Assembly (NCBI GenBank): GCA_963747105.1 | Contig: CAVVEC010000001.1 | Location: 496,001-560,000, forward strand | Source of the DNA: CAVVEC01 sp963747105 | Lineage (GTDB): Bacteria; Acidobacteriota; Terriglobia; Terriglobales; Acidobacteriaceae | Direction: 5' to 3' | Length of the DNA: 64,000 bases | Shown: positions 34,752 through 43,197 of the stretch, one piece after another | Position numbering within the stretch: the first letter of the stretch is position 1 | Layout: each line of letters starts with the position of its first letter | Program-made: the position numbers and the translations under genes | The notes under the pieces: model-generated | What the model was told of the DNA's origin: nothing | What the model saw: only the letters and a program-made list of their open reading frames with translations | Database searches by the model: none

Positions 34752-35791
34752 ATGGAAACGCTGTGGTTCATTGTTGTCGCAGTAATGGTAACCGCATACG
34801 TGGTTCTTGATGGCTTCGATCTCGGCGCGGGTGTGATCTACCTCGCCGTGGCCAAAACCAGCGACGAGCGCCGCATGATCTTGCGCGCCATCGGGCCGGT
34901 GTGGGACGGCAATGAAGTCTGGCTGCTGGCCGCCGGGGGCACGTTGTACTTCGCTTTTCCCCAACTCTACGCCTCCAGCTTCAGCGGATTCTATTTGCCC
35001 TTGATGATCGTGTTGTGGCTGCTGATGTTGCGCGCCATCGGCATCGAGTTCCGGGCGCACATGGAAAACCCGGTGTGGCAGGGCTTCTTCGATGTGATCT
35101 TTTTCGCGGCCAGTGCGCTGCTCACTATCTTTCTTGGCGCGGCTCTGGGGAACGTGATCCGCGGGGTTCCTCTGGGCGCTGATGGCTACTTCTTTGAACC
35201 CCTATGGACCAACTTCAGAGTAGGCGCCCATCCCGGTATTCTCGATTGGTATACGGTCATAGCGGGCGTGATCGCGCTCGTGACCCTGACCGCGCACGGC
35301 GCGCTCTACGTCGCGATCAAGACTGAGAACGAGTTGAGCCTCCGCGCCCGCGGGGTCGCGGTGATGCTGGGGCCTGTCCAGCTCTTGTTGACTTGTGTTG
35401 GTCTGGTGGCGACGTATTTCGTCCGGCCACAAGTCATGGACAACTATCGAGCGTATCCCATCGGGATCCTGGTGCCGCTGGTCGTTTTGGCCAGCCTTGC
35501 AGTCATGATCTGGGCCGCACCCAGGAAAAAGAGAAGCTCGCCTTTGTGGCGTCGAGCCTTTACATCGCTGGCATGTTGGTCGGCGCCGCGTTTGCCCTGT
35601 ACCCGGTCGTGCTCCCCGCCAGCACCGATCCCGGCTATAGCTTGACCATCTACAACTCCGCCGCCGGACATCATGGGCTGGTCGTGGGCATCACGTGGTG
35701 GTCCATTGGGATCGTGCTGGCGCTCGCCTACTTCGTCTTCATCTTCCGGATGTTTCGCGGCAAAGTGCGATTGGAGGGCGGCGGATACTGA
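34752..35791 (+). CDS. cydB: Cytochrome bd oxidase subunit II (one frameshift)
   Basis: Opens E-T-L-W-F-I-V-V-A-V-M-V-T-A-Y-V-V-L-D-G-F-D-L-G-A-G, the first helix signature, then V-W-D-G-N-E-V-W-L-L-A-A-G-G-T-L-Y. Eight or nine helices are predicted. Near 35520, W-A-A-P-R leads off frame; one base earlier continues Q-E-K-E-K-L-A-F-V-A-S-S-L-Y. The C-terminus ends R-L-E-G-G-G-Y. One missing base in a CCC run explains this. It forms the heterodimer with CydA. A repeat lies directly after the stop. Confidence 0.9.
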
Positions 35792-35805
35792 TTTCTTGCT
35801 CGCGT

Positions 35806-35830
35806 TTTCTCTGTGCCCTCCGTGGTTGAT
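35806..35830. repeat. Family D repeat arm fragment after cydB
   Basis: TTTCTCTGTGCCCTCCGTGG matches the right arm of the 23704 repeat with changes. It lies between the convergent cydB and methyltransferase genes, where it could form part of a terminator. Confidence 0.4.
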
Positions 35831-35834
35831 TTCC

Positions 35835-36566
35835 TCATTTCCAAATCACAAACGACTTCGGCAGCCCCATAAACCGTTCCGCTTTCAGTTTGCATCCAGG
35901 GAAGAGTTGGACCAACTCCGCCCGCGTAAGTAACCGGATAGAGTCGATCAGAGACGCGGAAGCTTTCGCGTCCGGCCTGTACCTCCAGCCCTGAAGAGTG
36001 AGATAGCGGTGGACGGAATGGGTGAACCACCGGCGGGGCAGCCAATGCACAAAGACTCCCAGGAAATGCGGTTCGATGGGGAACCATTTGTTCGGCGTCT
36101 GGCAATAAACCCGGCGGCCAACGCGCAGCATTTCGTTGGCGAAGCGCCGCTGGTCATCGAAGTCGCCCACATGCTCAATGGCAGAGTTGGAAAATGCCAG
36201 ATCGAACGCGGCGTCGGCGAACCGCGTGTCTCTGCCGTCTCCTCGGATATACGTGAATCCCGGCGGCAGATTCTTCGGAGACTCATCAACATTCAAGAGC
36301 GTGATATGTTTCCCGAGGCCGGAGCCATTCCACATCTCCGCCGTGCCGCCAAGATCGATCACCGTCCGGCAATCGCGGAATTCGGAGGTGAACCAGCGCC
36401 CCCGCTTGCGCCGGAAATATCCTCCGCCCACGCGGTAAATATTGTGGACAAAATTGTGGATCGTGCTCAAGCTTACGCCTGCTTTCACTTTAACTCGGCA
36501 GTCCCTCCGATTCTGCGAATCTGGGGCGCAAAACTTTGGCCGATTCCCGAAGCGGAACGGCTTCAT
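35835..36566 (-). CDS. SAM-dependent methyltransferase
   Basis: A 243-residue class I methyltransferase. C-R-T-V-I-D-L-G-G-T-A-E-M is motif I, I-T-L-L-N-V-D-E the acidic end of strand 2, and F-D-L-A-F-S-N-S-A-I-E-H-V-G motif IV. Then come the long Y-C-Q-T-P-N-K-W-F-P-I-E-P-H-F-L, as in Methyltransf_11-type enzymes near polysaccharide genes. The substrate is unknown. It is convergent with cydB. The first 25 residues are cationic and may be misassigned. Confidence 0.75.
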   Translation of the reverse strand: MKPFRFGNRPKFCAPDSQNRRDCRVKVKAGVSLSTIHNFVHNIYRVGGGYFRRKRGRWFTSEFRDCRTVIDLGGTAEMWNGSGLGKHITLLNVDESPKNLPPGFTYIRGDGRDTRFADAAFDLAFSNSAIEHVGDFDDQRRFANEMLRVGRRVYCQTPNKWFPIEPHFLGVFVHWLPRRWFTHSVHRYLTLQGWRYRPDAKASASLIDSIRLLTRAELVQLFPGCKLKAERFMGLPKSFVIWK

Positions 36567-36612
36567 CTATCGAGAGTTACAGATTATTTCGAGACTATTC
36601 AGCGAGAGCCTT

Positions 36613-36700
36613 GTCATTCCGAGTGCCCGCCCTTGGCGCGAGGAATCTGCATTTTCTAAGTTCCGGCCAACTGCAGATTCCTCGCTCCGCTCGGAATGAC
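36613..36700. repeat. CATTCCGAG palindromic repeat, family B copy 1
   Basis: GTCATTCCGAG and CTCGGAATGAC form the outer 11-base perfect ends. Inside, GAGGAATCTGCA faces TGCAGATTCCTC. A second copy is at 44430-44517. It lies between a methyltransferase start and an SDR start, in divergent promoter space. Confidence 0.7.
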
Positions 36701-36751
36701 AAAATGATTGAAGAGTCATATTGGACAGACCTCCGGTAAACTGATGCCGCC

Positions 36752-37510
36752 ATGAATCCTCGACTGAAGGGCAAAATCGCTATCGTCACCGGCGCGGGCA
36801 GTGGCATTGGCCGTGCTTGCGCCCTCGCACTAGCGCGCGAAGGCGCTCGCGTCGCGCTCGTCGGCCGCCGTAAGGATCGTCTCGACGAAGTGGCTCGCGA
36901 AATTGGCGACTCAGCCGTCGTCCTCTCTGCGGACATCTCGAAGAAAGGGGAAATCGATCGCGTTGTCGAGCGCACTGCCGCGCGTTTCGGCGGCATCAAT
37001 ATTCTGCTTAACAATGCCGGCGTCCTTCACATCGGATCTGCCGAGCAGATCACAGAGGAGCAGTGGGATGAGACTTTCAATATCAACGTTCGCGGTCTCT
37101 GGCTGCTGTCCCGCGCAGTGCTGCCTCACATGCGAAAGGCGGGAGGTGGCTCGATCATCAATATGGCTTCCGTCCTGGGCATCAACGGAGCCCGCAACCG
37201 GGCCGCGTATGCCCCATCTAAGGGAGCGGTCGTTCTCCTGACCAAATGCATGGCAATTGATCACGGGCAGGAGAACATCCGCGTCAACGCAATATGCCCG
37301 GGGTTCGTGGAGACGGATTTGACCGCCAACGTGCTTCGGCAAGCGCCAGATCCTGAGGCCGTGCGGCGGGAGCGTACGGCAGTCCACCCCATCGGTCGCC
37401 TCGGTCGCCCCGAAGACATCGCTGGGCTCGCAGTTTATCTCGCCAGCGATGAGTCGTCGTGGGTGACCGGCGCAGTATTCCCCGTGGACGGCGGATATCT
37501 GGCGGTGTGA
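36752..37510 (+). CDS. Short-chain dehydrogenase/reductase
   Basis: A 252-residue classical SDR: T-G-A-G-S-G-I-G-R (Rossmann, N-terminal), N-N-A-G-V, I-N-M-A-S-V with the Ser, Y-A-P-S-K with Tyr and Lys, and P-G-F-V-E-T-D. It ends A-V-F-P-V-D-G-G-Y. Residue D in G-D-S-A-V-V-L-S-A-D-I suggests NAD(P) binding but the cofactor is not decided. The substrate is unknown. It is a single gene with the family-B repeat upstream. Confidence 0.88.
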   Translation: MNPRLKGKIAIVTGAGSGIGRACALALAREGARVALVGRRKDRLDEVAREIGDSAVVLSADISKKGEIDRVVERTAARFGGINILLNNAGVLHIGSAEQITEEQWDETFNINVRGLWLLSRAVLPHMRKAGGGSIINMASVLGINGARNRAAYAPSKGAVVLLTKCMAIDHGQENIRVNAICPGFVETDLTANVLRQAPDPEAVRRERTAVHPIGRLGRPEDIAGLAVYLASDESSWVTGAVFPVDGGYLAV

Positions 37511-37609
37511 GAGAAGCCGTCAGCATCAAGCACTCAGCAGACTGCGAATGCTGCGTGCCCTGTATAATCAAAACCAGGACGCACAACGCCCCGTCTGAAA
37601 GGTGATTCC

Positions 37610-38461
37610 TTGAACGCACCCATGCCACCCCGTCCCGGGCAGCAGCCGCCAGCGCCGCAGCCCCTGCCTGGCGTGAACACGATTATCGCCGTCGGTTCCG
37701 GCAAAGGCGGCGTAGGCAAGACCACCTTGGCGGTGAATCTAGCCCTCGCTCTGGCGAAGCTCGGGCACCGGGTGGGCCTGCTGGATGCCGATGTCTACGG
37801 CCCCAATGTGCCGCTCATGCTGGGCACGAGCGCGCAGCCCCGGGTGCTGGGCGATCAGCGCATCGAGCCGCTGGAAATTCACGGGCTGAAGATGATCTCA
37901 GTCGGCTTGCTCAATCCGGGGGACAAGCCATTGATCTGGCGCGGCCCCATGCTTCACTCGATCATCCGGCAATTTCTTGGGTCGGTAGAGTGGGGTCAAC
38001 TCGATTATCTGGTCGTCGATCTGCCTCCCGGCACCGGAGATGTCGCACTCTCCCTCATCCAGACCGTGCCGCTGACCGGCGCGATCGTAGTTTCCACGCC
38101 GTCCGACGTTTCGCTGCAGGATGCGCGCAAAGCCATCGAGATGTTTCGCCAGATGAAAGTTGACATCGTGGGCATGGTGGAGAACATGAGCTACTTCGTC
38201 TGCCCGCACTGCCATCACGAGATCGACGTGTTCTCCCGCGGCGGCGCGGAGAAGACGGCGAAGCAATTCGAGGTCGCATTTCTGGGCAACGTCCAGCTCG
38301 ATCCCGATATCCGCAAGTCCGGCGACAGCGGCAAGCCCACCGTTCTCGAGGGCGAGAATTCTCCTCATGCCAAGTCGCTCTATGAATTTGCCCGTCGGGT
38401 GATCGCCCGGGTGGATGAGATCAACGCGAGCGCCAGCCAGAGCGTGATCCAGATTCAGTAA
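37610..38461 (+). CDS. Mrp/ApbC Fe-S cluster carrier ATPase
   Basis: A 283-residue P-loop NTPase. G-S-G-K-G-G-V-G-K-T-T-L-A-V-N-L is the deviant Walker A, with the signature Lys, and D-A-D-V-Y-G-P-N-V-P the next motif. P-P-G-T-G-D-V-A-L is the Mrp mark, and N-M-S-Y-F-V-C-P-H-C gives the C-x2-C cluster ligands. The N-terminal DUF59 domain of some homologues is missing. It carries Fe-S clusters to apo-enzymes. The TTG start follows a probable AGGTGA binding site, and TATAAT at 37563-37568 is a good -10 box. DinB follows after a short gap. Confidence 0.9.
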   Translation: MNAPMPPRPGQQPPAPQPLPGVNTIIAVGSGKGGVGKTTLAVNLALALAKLGHRVGLLDADVYGPNVPLMLGTSAQPRVLGDQRIEPLEIHGLKMISVGLLNPGDKPLIWRGPMLHSIIRQFLGSVEWGQLDYLVVDLPPGTGDVALSLIQTVPLTGAIVVSTPSDVSLQDARKAIEMFRQMKVDIVGMVENMSYFVCPHCHHEIDVFSRGGAEKTAKQFEVAFLGNVQLDPDIRKSGDSGKPTVLEGENSPHAKSLYEFARRVIARVDEINASASQSVIQIQ

Positions 38462-38472
38462 CGGCTACCTTT

Positions 38473-38985
38473 ATGATCGGACGTCCGCAGAGCGACGAAG
38501 CCGCACCTTACTATTTCACCTACATCAACAAGGTGACCGGCGACGATGCCGCAGGCGTCATTGAAAACCAGCTTGAAGAGTCGCTGGCATTTTTCGCGAC
38601 GATCTCCGAGGAAAAATCACTCCACCGCTATGCGCCGGAGAAGTGGAGCATCCGTCAGGTCCTGAACCATATCAACGACGCGGAGAGGGTCTTCGCGCTT
38701 CGAGCGTTGTGGTTCGCGCGCGGCTTCGACGCTTCTCTACCGAGCTTTGATCAGAACGTCGGCGTGTCTGGCGGTCAGGCCGACAAAATTGCCTGGGCCG
38801 CCCATGTGGAGGAGTTCCGGCGCGTACGGCTCTCGACCATCTCGCTGTTTGCGAACATGCCGGCGGAGGCGTGGTCACGAAGAGGCATCGCCAGCGACAA
38901 TCCCTTTACCGTGCGCGCCTTGGCGTTCATTGTCCCCGGACATCTGACGCACCACATTAATATCCTGCGCGAGCGATATCTGTAG
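38473..38985 (+). CDS. DinB-family protein
   Basis: A 170-residue four-helix-bundle protein. S-I-R-Q-V-L-N-H-I-N-D-A-E-R and the C-terminal P-G-H-L-T-H-H-I-N-I-L-R-E hold histidines typical of the DinB/YfiT metal site. These proteins may act as thiol transferases, for example with bacillithiol. It starts 11 bases after mrp, so it is probably cotranscribed. A PIG-L deacetylase is elsewhere in the window but not adjacent. Confidence 0.85.
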   Translation: MIGRPQSDEAAPYYFTYINKVTGDDAAGVIENQLEESLAFFATISEEKSLHRYAPEKWSIRQVLNHINDAERVFALRALWFARGFDASLPSFDQNVGVSGGQADKIAWAAHVEEFRRVRLSTISLFANMPAEAWSRRGIASDNPFTVRALAFIVPGHLTHHINILRERYL

Positions 38986-39020
38986 AATGATCTTGCTGGC
39001 TGTGGAGGCCGGACTTCCCG

Positions 39021-39111
39021 CTCAAGCCAAAACCGGTGTCTAGTCCCACGACACAAAACCAGGCTTGAGTGGGCACCCGTCGTGGGTCTGGACACAAAAC
39101 CGGGCTTGAGG
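39021..39111. repeat. CTCAAGCC hairpin repeats near the toxin-antitoxin pair
   Basis: CTCAAGCCAAAACC, AGGCTTGAG and CGGGCTTGAG occur in close order. The repeated ACACAAAACC between them suggests a short internal duplication. A further copy, CTCAAGCCAAAACCCGGCTTGAG, lies after the toxin gene at about 39818, so the pair is flanked by these repeats. Confidence 0.5.
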
Positions 39112-39145
39112 CCGCCCGCTAACTTCTGGAATGTGACAGCTTGCT

Positions 39146-39190
39146 TTGAAATATCTTCTGTGTGGAATATACTGTGGAATAGGTTCCACA
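39146..39190 (+). promoter_or_regulatory. Promoter and operator of the toxin-antitoxin pair
   Basis: TTGAAA and TATACT are spaced by 16 bases. Overlapping and just downstream is TGTGGAA-N4-TTCCACA (39173-39190), a perfect inverted repeat. TGTGGAATA also occurs once more, at 39161. Such a layout is typical for autorepression by the antitoxin or the complex. Confidence 0.6.
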
Positions 39191-39191
39191 T

Positions 39192-39431
39192 ATGCAAATC
39201 GTTCAAATCGTGCTGGATAAAAAGCTGTTACACGCCGCCGACCAAGCCGCGAAGCGCACCCGGCGAAACCGGTCCGCTCTGGTGCGTGACGCCCTGCGGG
39301 AACATCTCCGTCGCTTAGAACTGCGGGCCAGTGAAGAGCGCGACCGCGAGGGCTACTCGCGAAAGTCGCAAGCCGACGCGGAAACGCGGGGTTGGGAGTC
39401 GGAGGCCACGTGGCCGCAAGAGGAAGAATAG
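39192..39431 (+). CDS. Ribbon-helix-helix antitoxin
   Basis: A 79-residue protein. The N-terminus M-Q-I-V-Q-I-V-L-D-K-K-L-L-H-A-A-D-Q-A-A-K-R has a beta strand and first helix, and R-R-N-R-S-A-L-V-R-D-A-L-R-E-H-L the second helix of a CopG/Arc-like domain. The acidic C-terminal half would bind the toxin. Its end overlaps the next gene by 22 bases. It should repress its own operon through the palindrome that ends one base before the ATG. Confidence 0.8.
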   Translation: MQIVQIVLDKKLLHAADQAAKRTRRNRSALVRDALREHLRRLELRASEERDREGYSRKSQADAETRGWESEATWPQEEE

Positions 39432-39763
39432 CGCGGGACCAGATCGCCCGAGGTGAAGTTCGGCTCTACCAGTTTGCCGCGCCCGACAAGAAACGACCGG
39501 CCCTCGTGCTCACCCGCAATAGCGCCATTGCCTATTTATCCACGGTCACGGTTGCGCCTATCACTTCTACCATTCGCGGCGTGCCGTCGGAGGTCGTTCT
39601 GCATGAGGGAGACGGCATGAAGTCCGCTTGTGCGGTAAACCTGCACAACGCGGTGACGGTATCTCAACAGCGGCTAGGAAGACGCGTGGCCCAGCTTAGT
39701 GCCGCACGGATGAATGAAGTGTGTGCTGCCCTCCGGTTCTCTTTGGGGTGCGATGCAAGCTAG
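39410..39763 (+). CDS. MazF/PemK-type toxin
   Basis: About 117 residues. I-A-R-G-E-V-R-L-Y-Q-F-A-A-P-D-K-K-R-P-A-L-V-L-T-R has the first strands of the SH3-like barrel. T-V-T-V-A-P-I-T-S-T-I-R-G follows, then C-A-V-N-L-H-N-A-V and a helix at the end. The family cleaves mRNA at short motifs. The chosen GTG has GGAGG four bases upstream; a start 18 bases earlier is possible. It overlaps the antitoxin gene. The loop usually in contact with RNA has diverged in places. Confidence 0.8.
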   Translation: MAARGRIARDQIARGEVRLYQFAAPDKKRPALVLTRNSAIAYLSTVTVAPITSTIRGVPSEVVLHEGDGMKSACAVNLHNAVTVSQQRLGRRVAQLSAARMNEVCAALRFSLGCDAS

Positions 39764-39868
39764 TTACTGGGAACGTCCCGTCTGTCCCCGAATTTGTCTA
39801 GTAATCGAACTGCCCCGCTCAAGCCAAAACCCGGCTTGAGGGCGGCCGGTCCTACTGTGCCGCTACAG

Positions 39869-40555
39869 CTACGGCAACAACCACTTTACGAATCGTTCGG
39901 CAACAACGGTGACAAGACTTCCAACGGCAGCTCCGATGATTGCGCTCCAAAGCAGCGGCCGGAACTCTCTGGAACATTCGTTCTTGGCCTCATCAAAGTA
40001 CCTGAGTTCGACAACGGAGTGTCGGAATGTTGTCGCGTAGACGAATACCAACCAAACAGGCCAGAGAATTAGATCGAAGGTGTACCTGTAAAGGCCGGGA
40101 ACACGAAGCCTTACGAGATGAAGAGCCACAACGAGAATGACCGGAAACAAGGTCATCAGAGTGATGGCCGCTGGTTTGTTGTTTCGCAGGCGATTGAGTA
40201 GCCCGTGGCCTCGGTGGTCGAAGACTGCACGTACGTAGCCGTATTCCTTCCAGACATCGGTGAGGCCAAAAACCTGCATCGAGCTGTAAACCTTGGCGAC
40301 AATTACGTACCCGCCGTCCGCCTGGATGGTAAATTCTCTTGTTTTGCCTCCAATCGTCCTAAGGTCTTCAATGGTGTCGCAGATTCTTTCTCCGACTTTG
40401 TATCGAATTGACGAGGGCGCCGGTCTTGGATGTCCGTCGTATTTCGGAAGCAGCGCAAGAGCTGATGCAATCTCTATAACATCGTCAAGGAACAAATGCG
40501 CGGCCGGAAGATCGGTAGGGACTTCGCGCACTTGCTTTATTGTCATTCTTGGCAC
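39869..40555 (-). CDS. Membrane protein of unknown function
   Basis: A 228-residue protein. The N-terminal 120 residues are soluble; then hydrophobic stretches A-I-T-L-M-T-L-F-P-V-I-L-V-V-A-L and Y-T-F-D-L-I-L-W-P-V-W-L-V-F form two membrane segments, and the last segment near A-A-V-G-S-L-V-T-V-V is a third. I do not recognise the family. The composition is more A/T rich than most neighbours, and it lies between a toxin-antitoxin pair and a transposase, both marks of recent gain. Confidence 0.6.
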   Translation of the reverse strand: MPRMTIKQVREVPTDLPAAHLFLDDVIEIASALALLPKYDGHPRPAPSSIRYKVGERICDTIEDLRTIGGKTREFTIQADGGYVIVAKVYSSMQVFGLTDVWKEYGYVRAVFDHRGHGLLNRLRNNKPAAITLMTLFPVILVVALHLVRLRVPGLYRYTFDLILWPVWLVFVYATTFRHSVVELRYFDEAKNECSREFRPLLWSAIIGAAVGSLVTVVAERFVKWLLP

Positions 40556-40595
40556 ATCGTATCAAAGATCTTGGGGAACCTGGGACAGACCGGGA

Positions 40596-40680
40596 CGTGG
40601 CGGGCCCACCCTTTTTGGGGGGCCATCTCTAGCCTGGTGCCCCAGGTGCCGCGAGCCGGTTTTGCGAGCTCACCTGGGAG
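40596..40680. repeat. REP doublet left of the transposase
   Basis: GTGGCGGGCCCACCC and a 45-base unit GGTGCCCCAGG...CTCACCTGGGAG. Each can fold as a hairpin. The 45-base unit recurs inside the transposase gene (44 of 45 identical) and in reverse to its right. Confidence 0.75.
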
Positions 40681-40734
40681 GACCATGTTCAACCGTCACC
40701 GCAATCGGACTGCCAGACAGTCTATGCTCGCTTC

Positions 40735-41334
40735 GTGCCGCGCGGCCTCCATCGTTTCCACGAGTCACGACAATCCCACTTTCTCACCTTCAGTTGTTAC
40801 CATCGGCTGCCCTATTTTGATTCTCCCGGGGTCTACGACTTGTTTCTGCGGTGCCTGGAAGACACCCGCCGCCACTTCACCCTGCACATTTACGGATATG
40901 TCGTCATGCCCGGGCACGTCCACCTGCTGGTCAGCGAACCCGAACACGACACCCTCGCCGATGCCGCGCGTTACCTGAAATTATCGTTCAGCAAGCGAGT
41001 GCGCAGTGTGGTGCCCCAGGTGCCGCGAGCCGGTTTTGCGAGCTCACCCGGGAGAACAGTCCAGTCCGCAGCGCCGGCTTCCTTCTGGCAGAGACGCTAT
41101 TACGATCGCAATGTTCGGGACGAACGCGAATTCACCATCAAGTTACGTTATCTTCACCGGAATCCGGTCAAGCGGGGCTTGGCGAAGGAACCCGGGGATT
41201 GGAAATGGAGCAGTTTTGGGCACTATGCGCGGCGCGAAAAGGGAGTGGTGGAAATCGAGTCGGAATGGACAGCGAGAGATCGGGAAACGGCAGCAGGTGG
41301 TGGGCCGCCACGAATATTCCTTTCCCCCAGGTGA
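40735..41334 (+). CDS. REP-associated tyrosine transposase (RAYT)
   Basis: A 199-residue Y1-type transposase (TnpA_REP). Q-S-H-F-L-T-F-S-C-Y-H-R-L-P-Y-F is the N-terminal signature. Y-V-V-M-P-G-H-V-H-L-L-V carries the HxH metal site (H-V-H) and Y-L-H-R-N-P-V-K-R-G-L the C-terminal motif of this family, with the catalytic Tyr expected in R-Y-Y-D-R-N-V or nearby. In the middle, residues encoded by a REP unit (V-V-P-Q-V-P-R-A-G-F-A-S-S-P-G-R) interrupt the usual sequence between L-S-F-S-K-R-V-R and F-W-Q-R-R-Y-Y-D. It starts at GTG. REP units flank it in opposite orientation. It should move REPs, and probably only as a host-tamed element. Confidence 0.9.
   Translation: MPRGLHRFHESRQSHFLTFSCYHRLPYFDSPGVYDLFLRCLEDTRRHFTLHIYGYVVMPGHVHLLVSEPEHDTLADAARYLKLSFSKRVRSVVPQVPRAGFASSPGRTVQSAAPASFWQRRYYDRNVRDEREFTIKLRYLHRNPVKRGLAKEPGDWKWSSFGHYARREKGVVEIESEWTARDRETAAGGGPPRIFLSPR
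41010..41054. repeat. REP unit inside the transposase reading frame
   Basis: 45 bases, GGTGCCCCAGGTGCCGCGAG onward, match the left REP at 44 of 45 positions. The insertion keeps the transposase frame open. Confidence 0.8.
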
Positions 41335-41396
41335 GCTCGCAAAGAGCGCTCGCGGCACCTGGGGCACCGGGCGAAAGGCTGGGCCACCCGACGTGC
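41325..41396. repeat. Inverted REP doublet right of the transposase
   Basis: The sequence CCCAGGTGAGCTCGCAAAG...GCACCTGGGGCACC is the reverse complement of the left unit with few changes. A second partial unit with AGGCTGGGCCACCCG lies beside it. The unit overlaps the last codons of the transposase. Confidence 0.75.
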
Positions 41397-41515
41397 TTCC
41401 TAAAATCCACTTTGCCCGCACTTGCATCGCAGGATGTAACTATTGCATCTAAATAACTTAGCAATGATGACCTGGGAATGGCACGAATCAGGGCTCAATG
41501 TGATACAAGGTAGGT

Positions 41516-42561
41516 ATGCAGCAACCAGGAGCGCCCATCGGTGAACGCGAACGCGAAATCCTTACCGCCATTGTGGAGACCTTCATCGCCACGGGTGAGC
41601 CGGTGGGGTCGCGTACGCTGGCGCGTGCCAACCGCGAGGGGCTGAGTCCGGCAACGATTCGCAATGTGATGTCCGACCTGGCGGACGCCGGCTTTCTGGA
41701 GCAGCCCCACACCTCGGCCGGACGCGTGCCCAGCACCGAAGCGTATCGCTATTATGTTGAGCAGCTTACGGGCAAAGCGCGGCTCTCCGATGAAGATGAA
41801 ACCATCATTCAGAAGTCGTTCCACGGCATCTCGGATGTGCAGGAATTCATGGAGCGCACCTCGCATGTGCTCTCGCTCATCTCTAGAAATGTGGGCGTCG
41901 CGGTGGCCATCGGAGGCCCAAAGAACGCGCTCGAGCACGTTTACTTTTCGCGGCTGGGCGATCAGAAGGTTCTGGCGGTGGTGGTGACGAAATCGGGGTT
42001 GGTGCGCGACCGGGTGCTGCGGCTGGATATTTCGCAGGCCGATCTGGATGTTGCCGCCCGCTTCATTAACGAGAATTTTCGCGGCTGGACCATGGAAGCG
42101 ATGCGCGCCGAACTTGCCCGGCGGCTGGAACAGGAGCGCAGCGAATATGACCGCCTGATGACATCGGTGGAGCAGCTCTACAAGCAGGGCGCACTGGCGG
42201 GCGATGACGGCGCACAGGTGGTGTACGTGGAAGGCGCCTCGAACCTGGTGGCAGGGGAGCAGGACCGGCAGCGCCTGCAAGAGTTGCTGCAAACTTTGGA
42301 AGAAAAACAAAAAGTGGTGCGAGTTGCTGAGCGCGTATCTCGACGCCAAGCAGGAGGCGGTACGCGTGGTGATTGGGCTGGACCGGGCGCTGCCCTCGAT
42401 GAGTAATCTGGTGCTCATTGGCGCGCCTGCCCGAGTGGGCGGCGAGGTGATGGGATCGCTGGCGGTACATGGGGCCTACGCGCATGGATTATCAGCATAC
42501 GATCACCGCCGTTTCCTACATCGCGCGTCTGTTTGACAAAATTCTGAACGAATCGGAATAG
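41516..42561 (+). CDS. hrcA: Heat-inducible transcriptional repressor HrcA (two frameshifts)
   Basis: A 348-residue repressor. E-R-E-R-E-I-L-T-A-I-V-E-T-F-I-A-T-G-E-P-V-G-S-R-T-L-A is the N-terminal winged helix start, and S-P-A-T-I-R-N-V-M-S-D-L-A-D-A-G-F-L the recognition helix. The remaining parts are a GAF-like and a dimerisation domain. Frame breaks near 42310 and 42480 separate the core from L-S-A-Y-L-D-A-K-Q-E-A-V-R and Y-Q-H-T-I-T-A-V-S-Y-I-A-R-L-F-D. It blocks chaperone genes through CIRCE. No CIRCE element (TTAGCACTC inverted) is visible upstream. It precedes grpE and dnaJ. Confidence 0.9.
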
Positions 42562-42575
42562 GCTGAACAAGATTC

Positions 42576-43164
42576 ATGGCAAGAACCAACGGAAAATCTG
42601 AAGTTGAACCCCGGGAGCTGGATGCAGAGCACGAGTTGCCCGCAGCGGAAGACCTGGGAGACGAGCCCAAGGCCGTCGAACCCTTGGCCGCTCGCCCTTC
42701 AGGCGAAAGCGCCGAACTGCAGAAGCTGAAAGCGGAGCGGGATACGCTTGCTGGACCGTTTGGCTCGTCTGCAGGCGGAATTCGAAAACGCCCGCAAGCG
42801 CGCGGCCAAAGAGCAGCAGGACTTCCGTGAATACGCATTGGCGGACACGATCAAAGCGCTGCTGCCCATTCTCGACAGCTTCGAGCGTGCCCTTCAAGCC
42901 AGCCCGGCTGAGAGATCAGAGTTCCGCAGCGGCGTCGAACTCATTTACAAGCAATTGCTGGATGCGCTTCAGAAGCTGGGGCTGCGCCCGATCCCGGCCA
43001 AGGGTGAGCCGTTTGACCCGCATCTTCACCAAGCCATCGAGATGGTGGAAACCACTGACGCCAAGGATCACGAGGTGCTCGAAGAGTTGCAGCGCGGCTA
43101 CAAGTTGAAAGACCGTCTGCTGCGGCCCTCGATGGTCAAGGTTGCGCGCAACTCCAAGCATTGA
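42576..43164 (+). CDS. grpE: Nucleotide exchange factor GrpE (one frameshift)
   Basis: About 195 residues. The N-terminal part is acidic and coiled-coil prone. After one extra base near 42751, the main part reads L-D-R-L-A-R-L-Q-A-E-F-E-N-A-R-K-R, the GrpE central coiled coil, then D-P-H-L-H-Q-A-I of the beta domain and G-Y-K-L-K-D-R-L-L-R-P-S-M-V. It releases ADP from DnaK. It starts 14 bases after hrcA. DnaK itself is not in the window. Confidence 0.9.
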
Positions 43165-43197
43165 GATCCAAGGGATCCGGGATTTGGAAGGACCATT

